Source: Rana temporaria
Lineage: Eukaryota; Chordata; Amphibia; Anura; Ranidae
Length of the DNA: 64,000 nucleotides
Direction of reading: 5' to 3'
Assembly: GCF_905171775.1 (NCBI RefSeq)
Contig: NC_053489.1
Coordinates: 142,163,142 to 142,227,141, forward strand
The position numbers and the translations under genes were made by a program. The notes below the pieces were generated by a model. It saw only the letters and a program-made list of their open reading frames with translations. It searched no databases and had not been told where the DNA came from. Below are positions 32,542-43,460 of this stretch, in pieces. The number at the start of each line of letters is the position of its first letter. Within the stretch, counting starts at the first letter, position 1.

Positions 32542-32746
32542 AGGGTGACAACAACCCATCTTATTATGGGCAGGTAGAAAATTTAATAAAAATTAGAATG
32601 TCTGAGTTATTGCCTAGAGGTTTACATTGTTGTATTTTGTGTTGTTATTTTAATTTTTTTATTTTCATGAAAAAAAAAACAGTTTATGGCAATTAAAAAA
32701 ACAAACAAAAACAAATTATACACCTCAAATATTTTTTTAAGACCAT

Positions 32747-33444
32747 GGGCCAGATTCTCGTAGATCGGCGTATCTTTGCGTGGGCGTAACGTATCCGATT
32801 TACGTTACGCCTCCGCAACTTAGACGGGCAAGTGCTGTATTCTCAAAGCACTTGCTCCGTAAGTTGCAGCGGCGTAGCGTAAATAGGCCGGCGTAAGCCC
32901 GCCTAATTCAAATTTGGAACAGGGGTGCGTGTTTTATGTAAATAACTTGTGACCCGACGTGATTGAAGTTTTTCATGAACGGCGCATGCGCCGTCCCTGG
33001 AATATCCCAGTGTACATTGCTCCAAAGTACGTCGCAAGGACGTATTGGTTTCGACGTGAACGTAAATGACGTCCAGCCCCATTCACGAATGACTTACGCA
33101 AACGACGTAAAATATTAAAAATTTGACGCGGGAACGACGTCCATACTTAACATTGGTACGCCGCATGTACGCCTCATATAGCAGCCTAACGTAAACGGCG
33201 TATCTGTACTGCGTCGGCCGGGCGTACATTCGTGAATTCGCGTATCTAGCAGATTTACATATTTCTAGGCGTAAATCAGCGTACACGCCCCTAGCGGCCA
33301 GCGTAAATATGCAGTTCAGATCCGACGGCGTAACAGACTTACGCCGGTCGGATCTAATAGAAATCTATGCGTAACTGATTCTAAGAATCAGGCGCATAGA
33401 TACGACCGCCCAGACTCAGGCTCAGACTTTTGAGAATCTGGCCC
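32747..33444. mobile_element. PIF/Harbinger-like MITE, GGGCCAGATTC family
   Basis: It starts GGGCCAGATTCTCG and ends GAGAATCTGGCCC. CAT flanks it on both sides (32744-32746 and 33445-33447). The interior has the family words (GGCGTAAC, CGACGTGAACG). It inserted between the Myb-like and transposase genes of the composite element. Confidence 0.82.
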
Positions 33445-33714
33445 CATGTGTGTGAATATGCACCAAGTAATTTTTTTTTAAAAAACAACAACAAAGTGTG
33501 GCTTGTTTTTCTTAAATCCCCTAGAACTTTTGTTATGTTTTGTTTTGGTGTTACCAGTGAAATGGTTGTTAGTTCATAATGAAAATACACTTGACACTAC
33601 AAGTAGTACACTAGGAAAAACTAGGAGACAGCTGAAATGAACACAAGCAAGACATCAAAAATGTAATTTCAACAGATTTCTTTATGTTTTTTCTAAAAAT
33701 AATGAATTTACACA

Positions 33715-35443
33715 TTGGCTGGCATAGGAATGGCCCCCTACCCGTGAAATATTCCACGTACTTATCCCAGACTGCACGGGCATTTTGGGGGGCAAGCCAG
33801 TACGGGCATGTTCTAGGCCCGGCAAGGTGATTTCACCTGAGGCAAGTCCAGCCTCGGGCCCAACTGTGGCCATATAAGTAGGAGACTGTCTCCTTAGAAA
33901 ACGATGGTGAATACAGCAGCAAAAAATAATTTAGCTCCATTTATATTCCACCATGTACATAGAGGTTAAAAACAGGCGGAGCCGGCTGGCCATTATCCCG
34001 AAGGCGTTCTCCACAACTCTTTGGGCTCTGGCTAGCCGGTTGAACACCCTCCTTTCTGGGGTGAGGGTCCGCTGGGGGAATGGCCTCATGAGATGCTTTC
34101 CCAGTCTAAAGGCTTCATTAGCCAGAAATACAAAGGGGAGTCCTTCCACATTCTCTGATTCCAGTGGCAATGCAAGGTCATCACTCTGGAGACAAAGAGC
34201 AAACTCCGTCTGCCTGAGGGCTCCCCCATCTGACATCCGGCCGTTCTTCCCCACATCCACAAAGAGGAACTTATACTGTGTTGACATTACCGCCATCAGC
34301 ACAATACTATGAAACCCCTTGTAGTTTTAGTATTGGGAACCAGAAGGGGGTGGTGGCACAATGCGGACGTGCTTCCCGTCAATGGGTCCACTGCAGTTGG
34401 GGAAGTCCCACCGTGTAGCAAACCCCCGATGCCACAGTCTGCCATTCCTGTGGCGTGGAAGATAGCTGTGGAATCAAACAAGATAAAAAAAATGTGTACT
34501 TTTGCACATAACATTGCAAGCAGATTATACAAAAACATTATTGGCCAACATCATTATAACATTTATTTTAAGGAGCATTTAAATACAAAAATATAAGGCC
34601 CAATTATCACATTCCTCACCCCCTCTGATGGACCATTGTAAACATTTTAGGGGGGGCTAGATGAGTTTGGGACCTAAAAAAAAAAAGGTGAAGCTATATT
34701 TTAAAACACATTTTATGGGGGGGAGGATATACATTGGATCTTACAAAATACATTGGGAAGTGACTAGGCTAGGTGTGTTTGGGCCCAGGATAGCATGCTG
34801 GAGAGGTTAGTGAAGGGAAATATGCATGTAGGCCAAAAAAGGAGCATTAAAAACTTACAGCATGCATGGGGGCAAAGGGGACTTTCACAGCATATTACAA
34901 ACATAGTAATTAGGGAAGGAGGAAAAAAATACAATACATTAGCATACTTTAAATACATAGAATATGATATTAAAGAAGAAAACTTACCCTCATATAGTCC
35001 TCCTGCAGGACTTGTATAATGGCAGAACAGGTATCTGGGATTATGAGGCCCAGAGCCTGGGGGGAGATGCCTGTCCTGAACTTCAAGTCCTGCAAGCTTC
35101 TCCCAGTTGACAGATAGCGTAACGTGGCAACTAGCCTCTGCTCAGTGCTGATGGCTTCCCGCATAACGGTATCCTGCCTGGTGATATAGGGCGACACCAA
35201 AGCCAAGAGCTGCTGGAAAACGGGGTCAGACATCCTAAGGAAATTCCTGTAATCATCAGGATTATTCTCCTGGATCTCCCACAGCAGAGGCATATGAGAG
35301 AATTGGTTCCTACGGAGCAACCAATTCTTGGTCCATGAACGCCTCTTCATCCTGTTCATGGCCTCGTCTTGGTCTAAAACAATAAGACCAACACAAACCG
35401 ACTGCACAACACGAACTCTACGCCAAGCAGGTGCCTGCAACAT
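33715..35443 (-). pseudogene. HARBI1-type Harbinger transposase, two or more exons, frameshifted
   Basis: DDE transposase (DDE_4 family) that would cut the element out. Exon 1 runs from ATG at 35443 (MLQAPAWRRVRVVQ) to 34988, 152 codons, with the helical N-terminal domain (FLRMSDPVFQQLLALVSPYI, TLRYLSTGRSLQDLKFRTGI). A GTAAGT donor and CCACAG acceptor give a phase-0 intron to exon 2 at 34465. Exon 2 has LSSTPQEWQTVASG, then FPNCSGPIDGKHVRI (first Asp), VDVGKNGRMSDGG (second Asp) and RVVENAFGIMASRLR (Glu). One-base indels at the CCCCC run (34423-34427) and the GGGGG run (34346-34350), plus a stop codon at 34327-34329, break it. A likely C-terminal piece (DKYVEYFTGRG-like, 33715-33780) follows further downstream. 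Confidence 0.85.
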
Positions 35444-35934
35444 GGCTAGAAAACTAACATCTAATCAGAACAAACAGACTAAACAGAACGCACTGAAGAA
35501 CAGCAAGTCCTATGAACAACGACCTGAAAATCAGAAACGAGCAGACAGGAATGCACTGTAAAACAAATACGACCTGACCACACACCCTGAAAGACAAGAT
35601 ACGGACCCACAAGCACAAACTGAACTGCAGAAAACGATCTGAAAGCACGAAGACTGAAAAGCGTGACTCGTCTCTTACCAAACTTTTACTAACACGCGGA
35701 AACACGAGATTAGCAAAAGCAGCCTCAAGGGTGGCGCCAATGGAATCGAACTTCCCCTTTATAGTGCCGTCGTACGTGTTTTGTACGTCACTGCGCTTGA
35801 GAACAACAAGTTTTTGTCTTAATAGTTGGTATGCAAGGAGAGCTTGACAAGATTCTCGTCAAGCCTGACAAAAACCTTGTCGAGGAAACCGTTTCTTTTA
35901 CGACGAGATTCACGGTCGTGTGTACGAGGCCTTA

Positions 35935-36372
35935 TGCATAATATCTTTATTCATATACTGTATTTTGATCAGTATATTTTTTTAAACATTTTTCAATTTG
36001 GAATTGTAAAAAGAGTAAAAATGAATTGTTAAAGAAACAACCATGCTAACTAACTCCTTTGGTTAGTTAAAAGGTGAAGGGTGGATACATAGCAATAAAA
36101 ACTGCACCTCTTATAAGTGTATATTTGAAGTTCGTGAAAGCTAAAATCCAGGTATGAAAACAATGCTTCACTGCTCTTAGCCATTCTCTAATTGTTATTT
36201 TAAAAAACTTTCTAAGAACCTAGTTTAGTTACCTAAATCCTCTGCTATTTGATCCTCCATGTCTCTATCTGTAGTGAAGATCAGTGACAGATTGATGGTG
36301 ATTGTCCATGTCCATGTTTTTTGGTTGAACTAGATATGTCTTTTTTGAAACCAGGCTAACTATGTAGTTATG
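35935..36372. other. No recognised gene
   Basis: AT-rich spacer between the composite Harbinger-like element and the next Tc1 element. No ORF or TIR is seen. Confidence 0.5.
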
Positions 36373-36599
36373 TACAGTGCCTTGAAAAAGTATTCATACC
36401 CCTTAAAATTTTCCACATTTTGTCATGTTAGAACCAAAAATGTAATTGTATTTTATTGGGCTTTTATGTCATAGACCATTACAAAGTGGCACATAATTGT
36501 AAAGTAGAAGGTAAATGATAAATGGTTTTAATTTTTTTTTACAAATAAATATATGAAAAGCGTGGCATGCATTTGTATTTAGCCCCTCTGAGTTAGTAC

Positions 36600-37576
36600 T
36601 TTGTAGAACCACCTTTCATTGCAATTACGGCTGCAAGTCTTTTTGAGTATGTCTCTACCAGCTTTGCACATCTAGAGAGTGACATTTTTGCCTATTCTTC
36701 TTTGCAAAATAGCTCAAGCTCTGTAAGATTGGATGGAGAGCATCTGTGAACAGCAAATTTCAAGTCTTGCCACAGATTCTCAGTTGGATTTAGGTCTGGA
36801 CTTTGACTGGGCCATTCTAACACATGAATATGCTTTGATATAAACCATCTAATTGTAGCTCTGGCTGTATGTTTAGGGTCATTGTCCTGCTGGAAGGTGA
36901 ACCTCCGCTTCAGTCTCTAACAGGTTTTCTTCTAAGATTGCCCTGTATTTGGCTCCATCCATCTTCCCATCAACTCTGACCAGCTTCCCTGTCCATGCTG
37001 AAGAAGAGCATCCCACAACATGATGCTGCCACCACCATGTTTCACGGTGGGGATGGTGTGTTCAGGATGATATGTAGTGTTAGTTTTCCGCTACACATAG
37101 CGTTTTGCTTTTAGGCTAAAAAGTTGAATTTTGGTTTCATCTCACCAGAGCACCAGAGTACCTTCTTCCATTTGTTTGCTGTGTCTGCCCACATGGCTTA
37201 TCGCAAACTGCAAAAGGAAATTCTGCTGGCTTTCCTTCACCAATGGCTTTCTTCTTGCCCCTCTTCCATAAAGGCCAGATTTGTGGAGTGCATGACTAAT
37301 AGTTGTCCTGTGGACAGATTCTCCCACCTAAACTGTGGATCTCTGCAGCTCCTCCAGAGTTACAATGGGCCTCTTGGCTGCTTCTCTGAATAATGCTCAC
37401 TTGTCCGGCCAGTCAGTTTAGGTGGACGTTCATGTCTTAGTAGGTTTGCATTTGTGTCATACTCCTTCCATTTTCGGATGATGAATTGAACAGTGCTCTG
37501 TGAGATGTTCAAAGCTTGGGATTGTTTTTATATAACATAACCCTGCTTTAAACTTCTCCACAACTTTATCCATGAC
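36600..37576 (-). pseudogene. Tc1 transposase remnant
   Basis: Minus-strand translation gives Tc1 text. VHRTTISHALHKSGLYGRGARRKPL is at about 37260-37327 (the helix-turn-helix to linker region). Downstream words correspond to the catalytic core on the complement (GGSIMLW-like near 37030, PDLNP-like near 36790). Frames are broken repeatedly. It is the core of an old element that was later split by the CR1 insertion. Confidence 0.7.
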
Positions 37577-37732
37577 TAGTTACATAGTAGGTGAGGTTGA
37601 AAAAAGACACAAGTCCATCAAGTCCAACCTATATGTGTGATTATATGTCAGTATTACATTGTATATCCCTGTATGTTGTGGTCCGCTGAAACCACCGCAT
37701 GTGGAAGGGAATTTACATCCTTACCACTCTTA

Positions 37733-38171
37733 TGCCCCGTACACACCATCACTTTATGTGATGAAAAAAAACAACATTTTCTGTGAAGTAAAAAATGACG
37801 TTTTTGAAACTTCAATTTTCAAAGACGAAGTTGCCTACACACCATCGTTTTTCTTACAATGTTCTAGCAAAGCGAGGTTACGTTCTCACCACTTTTTCCA
37901 TTGAAGCTTGCTTCATAAGTAGCTTCTGGGCATGCGCGGGTGAAAACATGTAGTTTTAAACGACGTTTTTTTACTACACACGGTCAATTTCTGTGAAGTA
38001 AAAAATGACGTTTTGAAAAACGACACATAAAATTGAAGCATGCTTCAATTTTTTTTGCTCGTTTTTTACAAGACATAAAATTACGTTTTCCCCCACACAC
38101 GGTCAATTAAAGTGACGTTTTAAAAAACGTCGTTTTTTTTCATCACATAAAGTGATGGTGTGTACGGGGCA
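37733..38171. mobile_element. Harbinger-type MITE, TGCCCCGTACACACC family
   Basis: The ends TGCCCCGTACACACCATCAC and the complement GATGGTGTGTACGGGGCA form inverted repeats of about 50 bp. TTA flanks both sides (37730-37732 and 38172-38174), the canonical PIF/Harbinger target. The interior is A/T-rich with AACGACGTTTTT words. It is the same family as the split copy at 55140-61010. Confidence 0.85.
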
Positions 38172-38252
38172 TTACAGTAAAGAACCCTCTACACAGTTTA
38201 AGGTTTAACCTCTTTTCTTCTAATTTTAGTGAGTGGCCATGTGTCTTATTAA

Positions 38253-39531
38253 CCACTTCCATACAGGGCACGTATACACCTTCCCGCCAAAGCCAATTTT
38301 CAGCTTTCAGCACTGTCGCAATTTGAATGGCAATTGCGCGGTCATGCTACACTGTACCCAAACAAAATTGGCGTCCTTTTTACCCACAAATAGAGCTTTC
38401 TTTTGGTGGTATTTGATCACCTCTGCGATTTTTTTTTTGCGCAACAACTAAAAAAAGACCGACAATTTTGAAAAAGATTACGTTTTTATTGTTTTCTGTA
38501 ATTTTATTTGTAAATAAGTACGTTTTCTCTTTCAATTACGGGCACTGATATGGTGGCACTGATGGGCACAGATGAGATGGCACTGATGGACATCGACAAG
38601 GTAGTACTGACGGGCACAGATGAGGTGGCACTGATTGGCGGCCCTGGTATGCGGCACTGATGGGCACACATAGGCGGCACTCTTGGGCACTCATGGGCGG
38701 CACTGATGGGCACTCATGGGCGGCACTGATGGGCACTCATGGGCGGCAGTGATGGGCACTCATGGGCGGCACTGGGCACTCATAGGCGGCACAGATGGGC
38801 ACTCATGGGCGGCACAGATGGGCACTCATGGGCGGCACAGATGGGCACTCATGGGCGGCACAGATGGGCACTGTGGGGTGGCACTGATGGGCACTGTGGG
38901 GTGGCACTGATGGACACTGTGGGGTGGCACTGATGGACACTGTGGGGCGTCACTGATGGACACTGTGGGGCGGCACTGATTTACTTGTTGCCAGTCAGTG
39001 CCCATTTGTGGGCACTGATTGGCATCTTTTTTTTTTTGCATCTTTTTTTTTCCCCATTTTTTTTTTTTTCGACTTTTATTTTTTATTTTTTGGACTTTTT
39101 CTTTTTCATTTTTTTTGTTTTGCCCTTCCCTGGTGGGCATCCCTGGTGGTCCATGTGGCGATCCGAGGGGGGGCTGCGCTGATAAACAATCAGCGCGAAC
39201 CCCCCCTGTCAGGAGAGCCGCCGATCGGCTCTCCTCTACTCGCGTCTGTCAGACGCGAGTGAGGAAGAGCCATCGACGGCTCTTCCTGTTTACATCGTGA
39301 TCAGCTGTGGTTGGACACGGCTGATCACGTGGTAAAGAGTCTCCGTGAGAGACTCTTTACCGAGATCGGTGTTGCGGGGTGTCAGACTGACACCCCGCAA
39401 CAAGGATCGCCGCGATGCGCGCCCCCGGGGGCGCGCAGCGGTTCAGAATCCTGAGGACGTCATATGACGTCCGGTCAGGATTCTACAACCACTTTGCCGC
39501 CGTCAATCTGTCATTGGCGGGCGGCAAGTGG
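38253..39531. mobile_element. TTAA-flanked (piggyBac-like) element with minisatellite
   Basis: It starts CCACTTCC and ends GCGGCAAGTGG, with TTAA at 38249-38252 and 39532-39535. The left 200 bp matches the family (CCGCGC-type, GAGCTTTCTTTTGG). The middle (38540-38985) is an expanded 23-bp minisatellite. The right is GC-rich with hairpins, for example around 39300-39400 (GAGTCTC, CCGATCG). Confidence 0.8.
38540..38985 (+). repeat. 23-bp minisatellite GATGGGCACTCATGGGCGGCACT
   Basis: About 18 copies of a GGGCAC...GGCACTGAT unit, with variants GTGGGGTGGCACTGATGG toward the right. It sits inside a TTAA element and generates several spurious ORFs on both strands. Confidence 0.9.
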
Positions 39532-39905
39532 TTAAACTCCCTTCTGCGTAAAAGTTGTATCCCTATTGTGGGGTCACCAGTATGGTATTTGTAAATTGAA
39601 ATCATATCCCCTCTCAAGCGTCTCTTCTCCAGAGAGAATGAGTTCAGTGCCCGCAACATTCCTTTATAACTAATAGTCCTTTATTAGCTTTTTTTGCCCT
39701 TCTTTGTACTTGCTCCATTTCCAGTACATCCTTCCTGAGGACTGGTGCCCAGAACTGGACAGCATACTCAAGGTGTGGCCAAACCAAAGTCTTGTAGAGT
39801 GGGAGAATTATCACTTTATCCTTGGAGTTTTAATGCATGCCAATATTCTGTTTGCTTTGTTAACAGCGGCTTGACATTGCATGCCATTGCTGAGCCTATC
39901 ATCTA

Positions 39906-41858
39906 CTAGGACCCCCAGGTCCTTTTCCATCCTAGATACTCCCAAGGGTTCACCCCTAGTGAGTAGATTGCATTCATATTTTTGCCACCCAAATGCAGTA
40001 TTTTACATTTTTCTACATTAAACCTCATTAAACCTGACCACACAATTAATTTGTTCAGATCTTCTTGCAAGGTTTCCACATCCTGTAGAGAAGGTATTCC
40101 CCTGCTTAGCTTAGTGTCATCCGCAAATACAGAGATTGAACTGTTTATCCCATCCTCCAGGTTATTTATTAAAAAATTCAACAGGATTGGTCCCAGCACC
40201 AGAACCCTGGGAGACCCCACCCCTGACCATTCCAGATATTCCCCATTTATCGCCACCCTCCGAACTCACCCTTGTAGCCAGTTTTCAATCCATGTACTCA
40301 CTCTATGGCCCATGCCAACTGTTAGGACCTGAGCTTGAACCTGGGACCTCTGGTGTGTCTGGTAGTGACTCTGCTTGCTGAGCCACCTGGAATGCTGGAC
40401 AGCTCCTTGGACAGTTCTTCGGATAGTTCCTTGAAAGATCTTGTCTTGAATCTTGTTTGCCTTGAACCTTGAACCCTTTTGCTCCTCCCATGAACTTCCG
40501 ATAAAAGCCATGTCCCTGCACTTCCTGGTTGCCAGAATATTGAGCCTTCACCAGCCAATATCTTGCTCCTGTCTCTCTTGCTGCCGACCGATCTGTGCTA
40601 CCATTCGCTACTAACTTTTGGCTCGTCCCCCGACTATGCTTCTGCTGAATCCCAACCTGCAACTATTTGTTACCGACTTTTGACTCGTTCCCGACTACGC
40701 TTTTGCTTGATCCCTACCTGTTATATCTGCTTCCGGACCCCGGCTTGCTCACCTCCTGGTGGGTCTAACCTGAGGACCACGACCTGGCACTAACATGCAG
40801 CAAAGCCCATCTCCACCATCAGGAGCTCTGGTGAATACCGGTTAGTGCTTAGACCCCGCACCTCAGGTGAACCCGTGTCATCAGCCAGGGTGACCTGTGT
40901 GAATATCCGCTCTGCTGCTATAGCTACTGGCCTCTGAGCCTGACTCCAAATCGTGACACCAACGGACCTTATTTTGTAAACATTTATGTTGAACTGTGTC
41001 AAATGCTTTTGCAAAATCCAGATTCACCACATCTACGGGCCTTCCTTTATCTAGATGGCAGCTCACCCCCTCATAGAAGGTTAATAGATTGGTTTGGCAA
41101 GAACGATTCCTCATGAATCCATGCTGATTACTGCTAATGATACTGTTTTCATTAGTAAATCTTGTATATAGTCCCTTATCATCCCCTCCAAGAGCTTGCA
41201 TACTATTGATGTTAGGCTAACTGTCTGTAATTCCCAGGGATGTATGTTGGCCCTTTTTAAAATATTGGTGCTACATTGACTTTTCTCCAATCAGCTGGTA
41301 CCATTCCAGTTAGTAGACTGTCAGTAAAAAATAGGAACAATGGTCTGGCAAATACTTGGCTGAGTTCCCTAAGTACCCTCGGGTGCAAGCCATATGGTCC
41401 CGTTGATTTATTAAAGTTACGTTTCCCAATCTATTGCTAATTCTGTCATCTGTTAGCCATGAGCGTGCTTCCTGTTATGTGTCATGAGGACAAAAACTGC
41501 AGTTTTGGTTACTGAAGCCCCCCCGACTCCCTCGTGAAGACTGAGGAGAAGAATAAATCCAATACTTCACCATCTCCCCATCCTTTGTAACCAGATGTCC
41601 TTCAACATTCCTTATGTGGCCAATATTGTCTGTCATCCCTGTTTTACTGTTTTCCGCTATGTGTCTTTTGTGTTCTATCTTAGCCGCCCTAATTGCACCC
41701 TTACATAGCTTGTTGCATTCTTTGTAAAGTCTGAATGCTGATGATGATCCCTCAGCCATGTATTTTTTGAAGGCCTTCTCCTTTGCTTTTATATTAATTT
41801 TTATATTGGAGTTAAGCCATCCAGGACTTTTGTTCGCTCTTTTAAATGTATTTCCCAT
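39906..41858 (-). pseudogene. CR1 reverse transcriptase, fragmented
   Basis: LINE polymerase that copies its RNA at the target. Segments in order are: KSPGWLNSNIKINIKAKEKAFKKY and EHKRHIAENSK (41475-41858), then NQHGFMRNRSCQTNLLTFYEGV and PVDVVNLDFAKAFDTVQH (about 41000-41140, the RT fingers and palm). After a 639-bp LTR insertion come LGPILLNFLINNLEDGI and FADDTKL (catalytic FADD at about 40116-40127) and RFNVEKCKILHLG. Frames change between the segments. The endonuclease domain is not present, so this is a 5'-truncated copy, as is common for CR1. Confidence 0.85.
40320..40958. mobile_element. Solo LTR (639 bp) with TSD CCAAC
   Basis: It starts TGTTAGGACC and ends TCGTGACA, with the perfect 5-bp duplication CCAAC on both sides (40315-40319 and 40959-40963). 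The flanking sequence is CR1 and continues across it. Solo LTRs arise by recombination between the two LTRs of one element. The 5' part holds AGCTTGAACCTGGGACCTC, a motif reminiscent of a tRNA B-box, probably by chance. Confidence 0.85.
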
Positions 41859-42539
41859 ATTTATGATGCTGTTTAGTCACTAAGGTTCTCTAGCAAACCT
41901 CTGAGGGCTTCACAGAAGAGCTGTATTTATATGGAGATTAAATTACACACAGGTGGACTCTATTTGCTAATTAGGTTACTAATGAAGGCAATTGGTGCCA
42001 CTAGATTTTAGTTAGGCATATTAGAGTAAAGGGGGCTGATTACAAATGCACACCACACTTTTCAGATATTTATTTGTAAAAAACTTTGAAAACCAGTTAT
42101 CATTTTCCTTCCACTTCACAATTATGTGCCACTTGGTGTTGGTCTATCACATAACATCCCAATAAAACACATTTACATTTTTGTAACATGACAAAATGTG
42201 GAAAAGGTCAAGGGGTATGAATACTTTTTCAAGGCACTGTATGTCACTGGGAAGCACCATGGGCGGACCCACATTACAAACCAGAGGAAAGGCGAACTAG
42301 ACTGTAGCCCCTCATATGACCTCTTCTCAAGTAAGGACTTGGGGCTTTTCATTTTTTTTTATATGAAAACAATAGATTTCCTGGAGGATGGTGAACAGGA
42401 ATGAGCTCTGTATTCGAGTCGAACTCATGTTCGACTCGAACATCGTATGTTCGATCGTTCGTCAAATTACGAATTTCGCGCCAAATTTGAGTTGTGTTTC
42501 ACAGCCCATAATTCACTGCGTCATTGCAGTGCATTGCTG

Positions 42540-42700
42540 GCTGATGATTGGCATGCTTGGCCAATCACAGCTTGCAAAAAACTGAGAGCCATAATTGGCC
42601 AAAGCCAGGGTAGCTTTGGCCAATTATGTCTCAGGGGGTTTAGTACACGCCCCACTCTATAAAAGGCCGCCTGCAGGTCGGCCTTGTGTAGTGTGTTGCG
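42540..42700 (+). promoter_or_regulatory. CCAAT/TATA promoter-like cluster within the hAT element
   Basis: GGCCAATCACAG (42559-42570), AATTGGCCAAAG (42593-42604) and TTTGGCCAATTATG (42615-42628) are followed by TATAAAAGG at 42658-42666. A possible start would lie about 30 bp on, near 42690. This resembles a core promoter with upstream CCAAT boxes. The downstream sequence encodes no recognised protein. It is a sequence-only inference. Confidence 0.45.
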
Positions 42701-42929
42701 GTGGTTAAAAGAGAGAAGACAGAGAAAGAGAGAGAGAGAGAGAGTGTCATTTTTAGTAGGTAGATAGAGCAGGCAGGCAGGCTAGTCAGTTAAAGTTACA
42801 GTGTGTAGAGGATATATATGCATCCCAGGTGTTGTATATATATTTATACACTGTATAGTTTAGCTAGATCTGCACTTCCTAATTTACTGGCAGACAGGTG
42901 ATTGCGCTATAGCTGCAATATTCTCACGT

Positions 42930-43460
42930 GGTTTACTGCCTGTGTCCTCTGCAGTGTGCACCTAAAGCTACGTGGTGTGTGTACTGCCCATGTCCTCTGC
43001 AGTGTGCACCTAAAGCTACGTGGTGTGTACTGCCTGTGTCCTCTGCAGTGTGCACCTAAAGCTACATGGTGTGTGCTGCCTGTGTCCTCTGCAGTGTGCA
43101 CCTAAAGCTACGTGGTTTGTGTACTGCCTGTGTCCTCTGCAGTGTGCACCTAAAGCTATGTGGTGTGTACTGCCTGTGTCCTCTGCAGTGTGCACCTAAA
43201 GCTACGTGGTGTGTGTACTGCCTGTGTCCTCTGCAGTGTGCACCTAAAGCTATGTGGTGTGTGTACTGCCCGTGTCCTCTGCAGTTTGCACCTAAAGCTA
43301 CGTGGTGTGTACTACCTGTGTCCTCTCCAGTGTGCACCTAAAGCTTCATGGTGTGTACTGCCCGTGTCCTCTGCAGTGTGCACCTAAAGCTACGTGGTGT
43401 GTGTACTGCCCGTGTCCTCTGCAGTGTGCACCTAAAGATATGTGGTGTGTGTACTGTCTG
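42930..43460 (+). repeat. 46-48-bp minisatellite, about 11 copies
   Basis: The unit is TGCCTGTGTCCTCTGCAG then TGTGCACCTAAAGCTACGTG and GTGTG(TG)TAC. The spacing alternates because of a GTGTG versus GTGTGTG difference. It contains CTGCAG and GTGCAC in each unit. The long Cys/Leu-rich ORFs on both strands across it are artefacts. Confidence 0.92.

Larger units (their letters stand above)
25612..35931. mobile_element. Proposed 10.3-kb Harbinger-like composite element
   Basis: The right end, read inward, is GGCCTCGTACACACGACCG followed by AATCTCGTCGTAAAAG. The left end begins GGCTGTATATGACCTCG and continues ATCTCGACGAGAAAAAAAG. Both are flanked by TTA (25609-25611 and 35932-35934). Inside lie a MADF-like gene (minus, in a tandemly duplicated unit), a Myb-like gene (plus) and a HARBI1-type transposase (minus). 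The left end matches poorly over its first 30 bases or so, so unity of the whole interval is an inference. Nested inside are hAT MITEs (25960, 31400) and a Harbinger MITE (32747). Confidence 0.5.
37577..41858 (-). mobile_element. CR1 LINE (minus strand) carrying three later insertions
   Basis: The 3' end near 37577 carries a GTTGAAAAAAGACACAAGTCC word seen widely in frog CR1 3' UTRs. Coding fragments follow toward 41858 on the minus strand. The inserted pieces are a MITE (37733-38171), a TTAA element (38253-39531) and a solo LTR (40320-40958). Between them the CR1 text resumes cleanly, for example GTGAGTGGCCATGTGTCTT at 38231 and GTTTTCAATCCATGTACTC at 40281. Confidence 0.8.
36375..42239 (-). 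mobile_element. Tc1/mariner element split by a CR1 LINE
   Basis: It begins CAGTGCCTTGAAAAAGTATT and ends AATACTTTTTCAAGGCACTG, with TA on both sides (36373-36374 and 42240-42241). The inner TIR text CCACATTTTGTCATG also matches inversely at 42188. The transposase remnant is on the minus strand (36600-37576). The element is broken at about 37577, where a CR1-derived insertion runs to about 41858, after which the Tc1 sequence resumes (GATGCTGTTTAGTCACTAAGG). Confidence 0.88.

Noticed and set aside
40335..40360. tRNA-like B-box word GAACCTGGGACCTC
   Set aside because: It sits in a solo LTR with a clear CCAAC duplication and no A-box or tRNA fold was visible. Coincidence is more likely.
42930..43460. 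Cys/Leu-rich ORFs and a CRISPR-like repeat pattern
   Set aside because: Units are contiguous without spacers and lie inside a hAT element of a vertebrate. It is a minisatellite.
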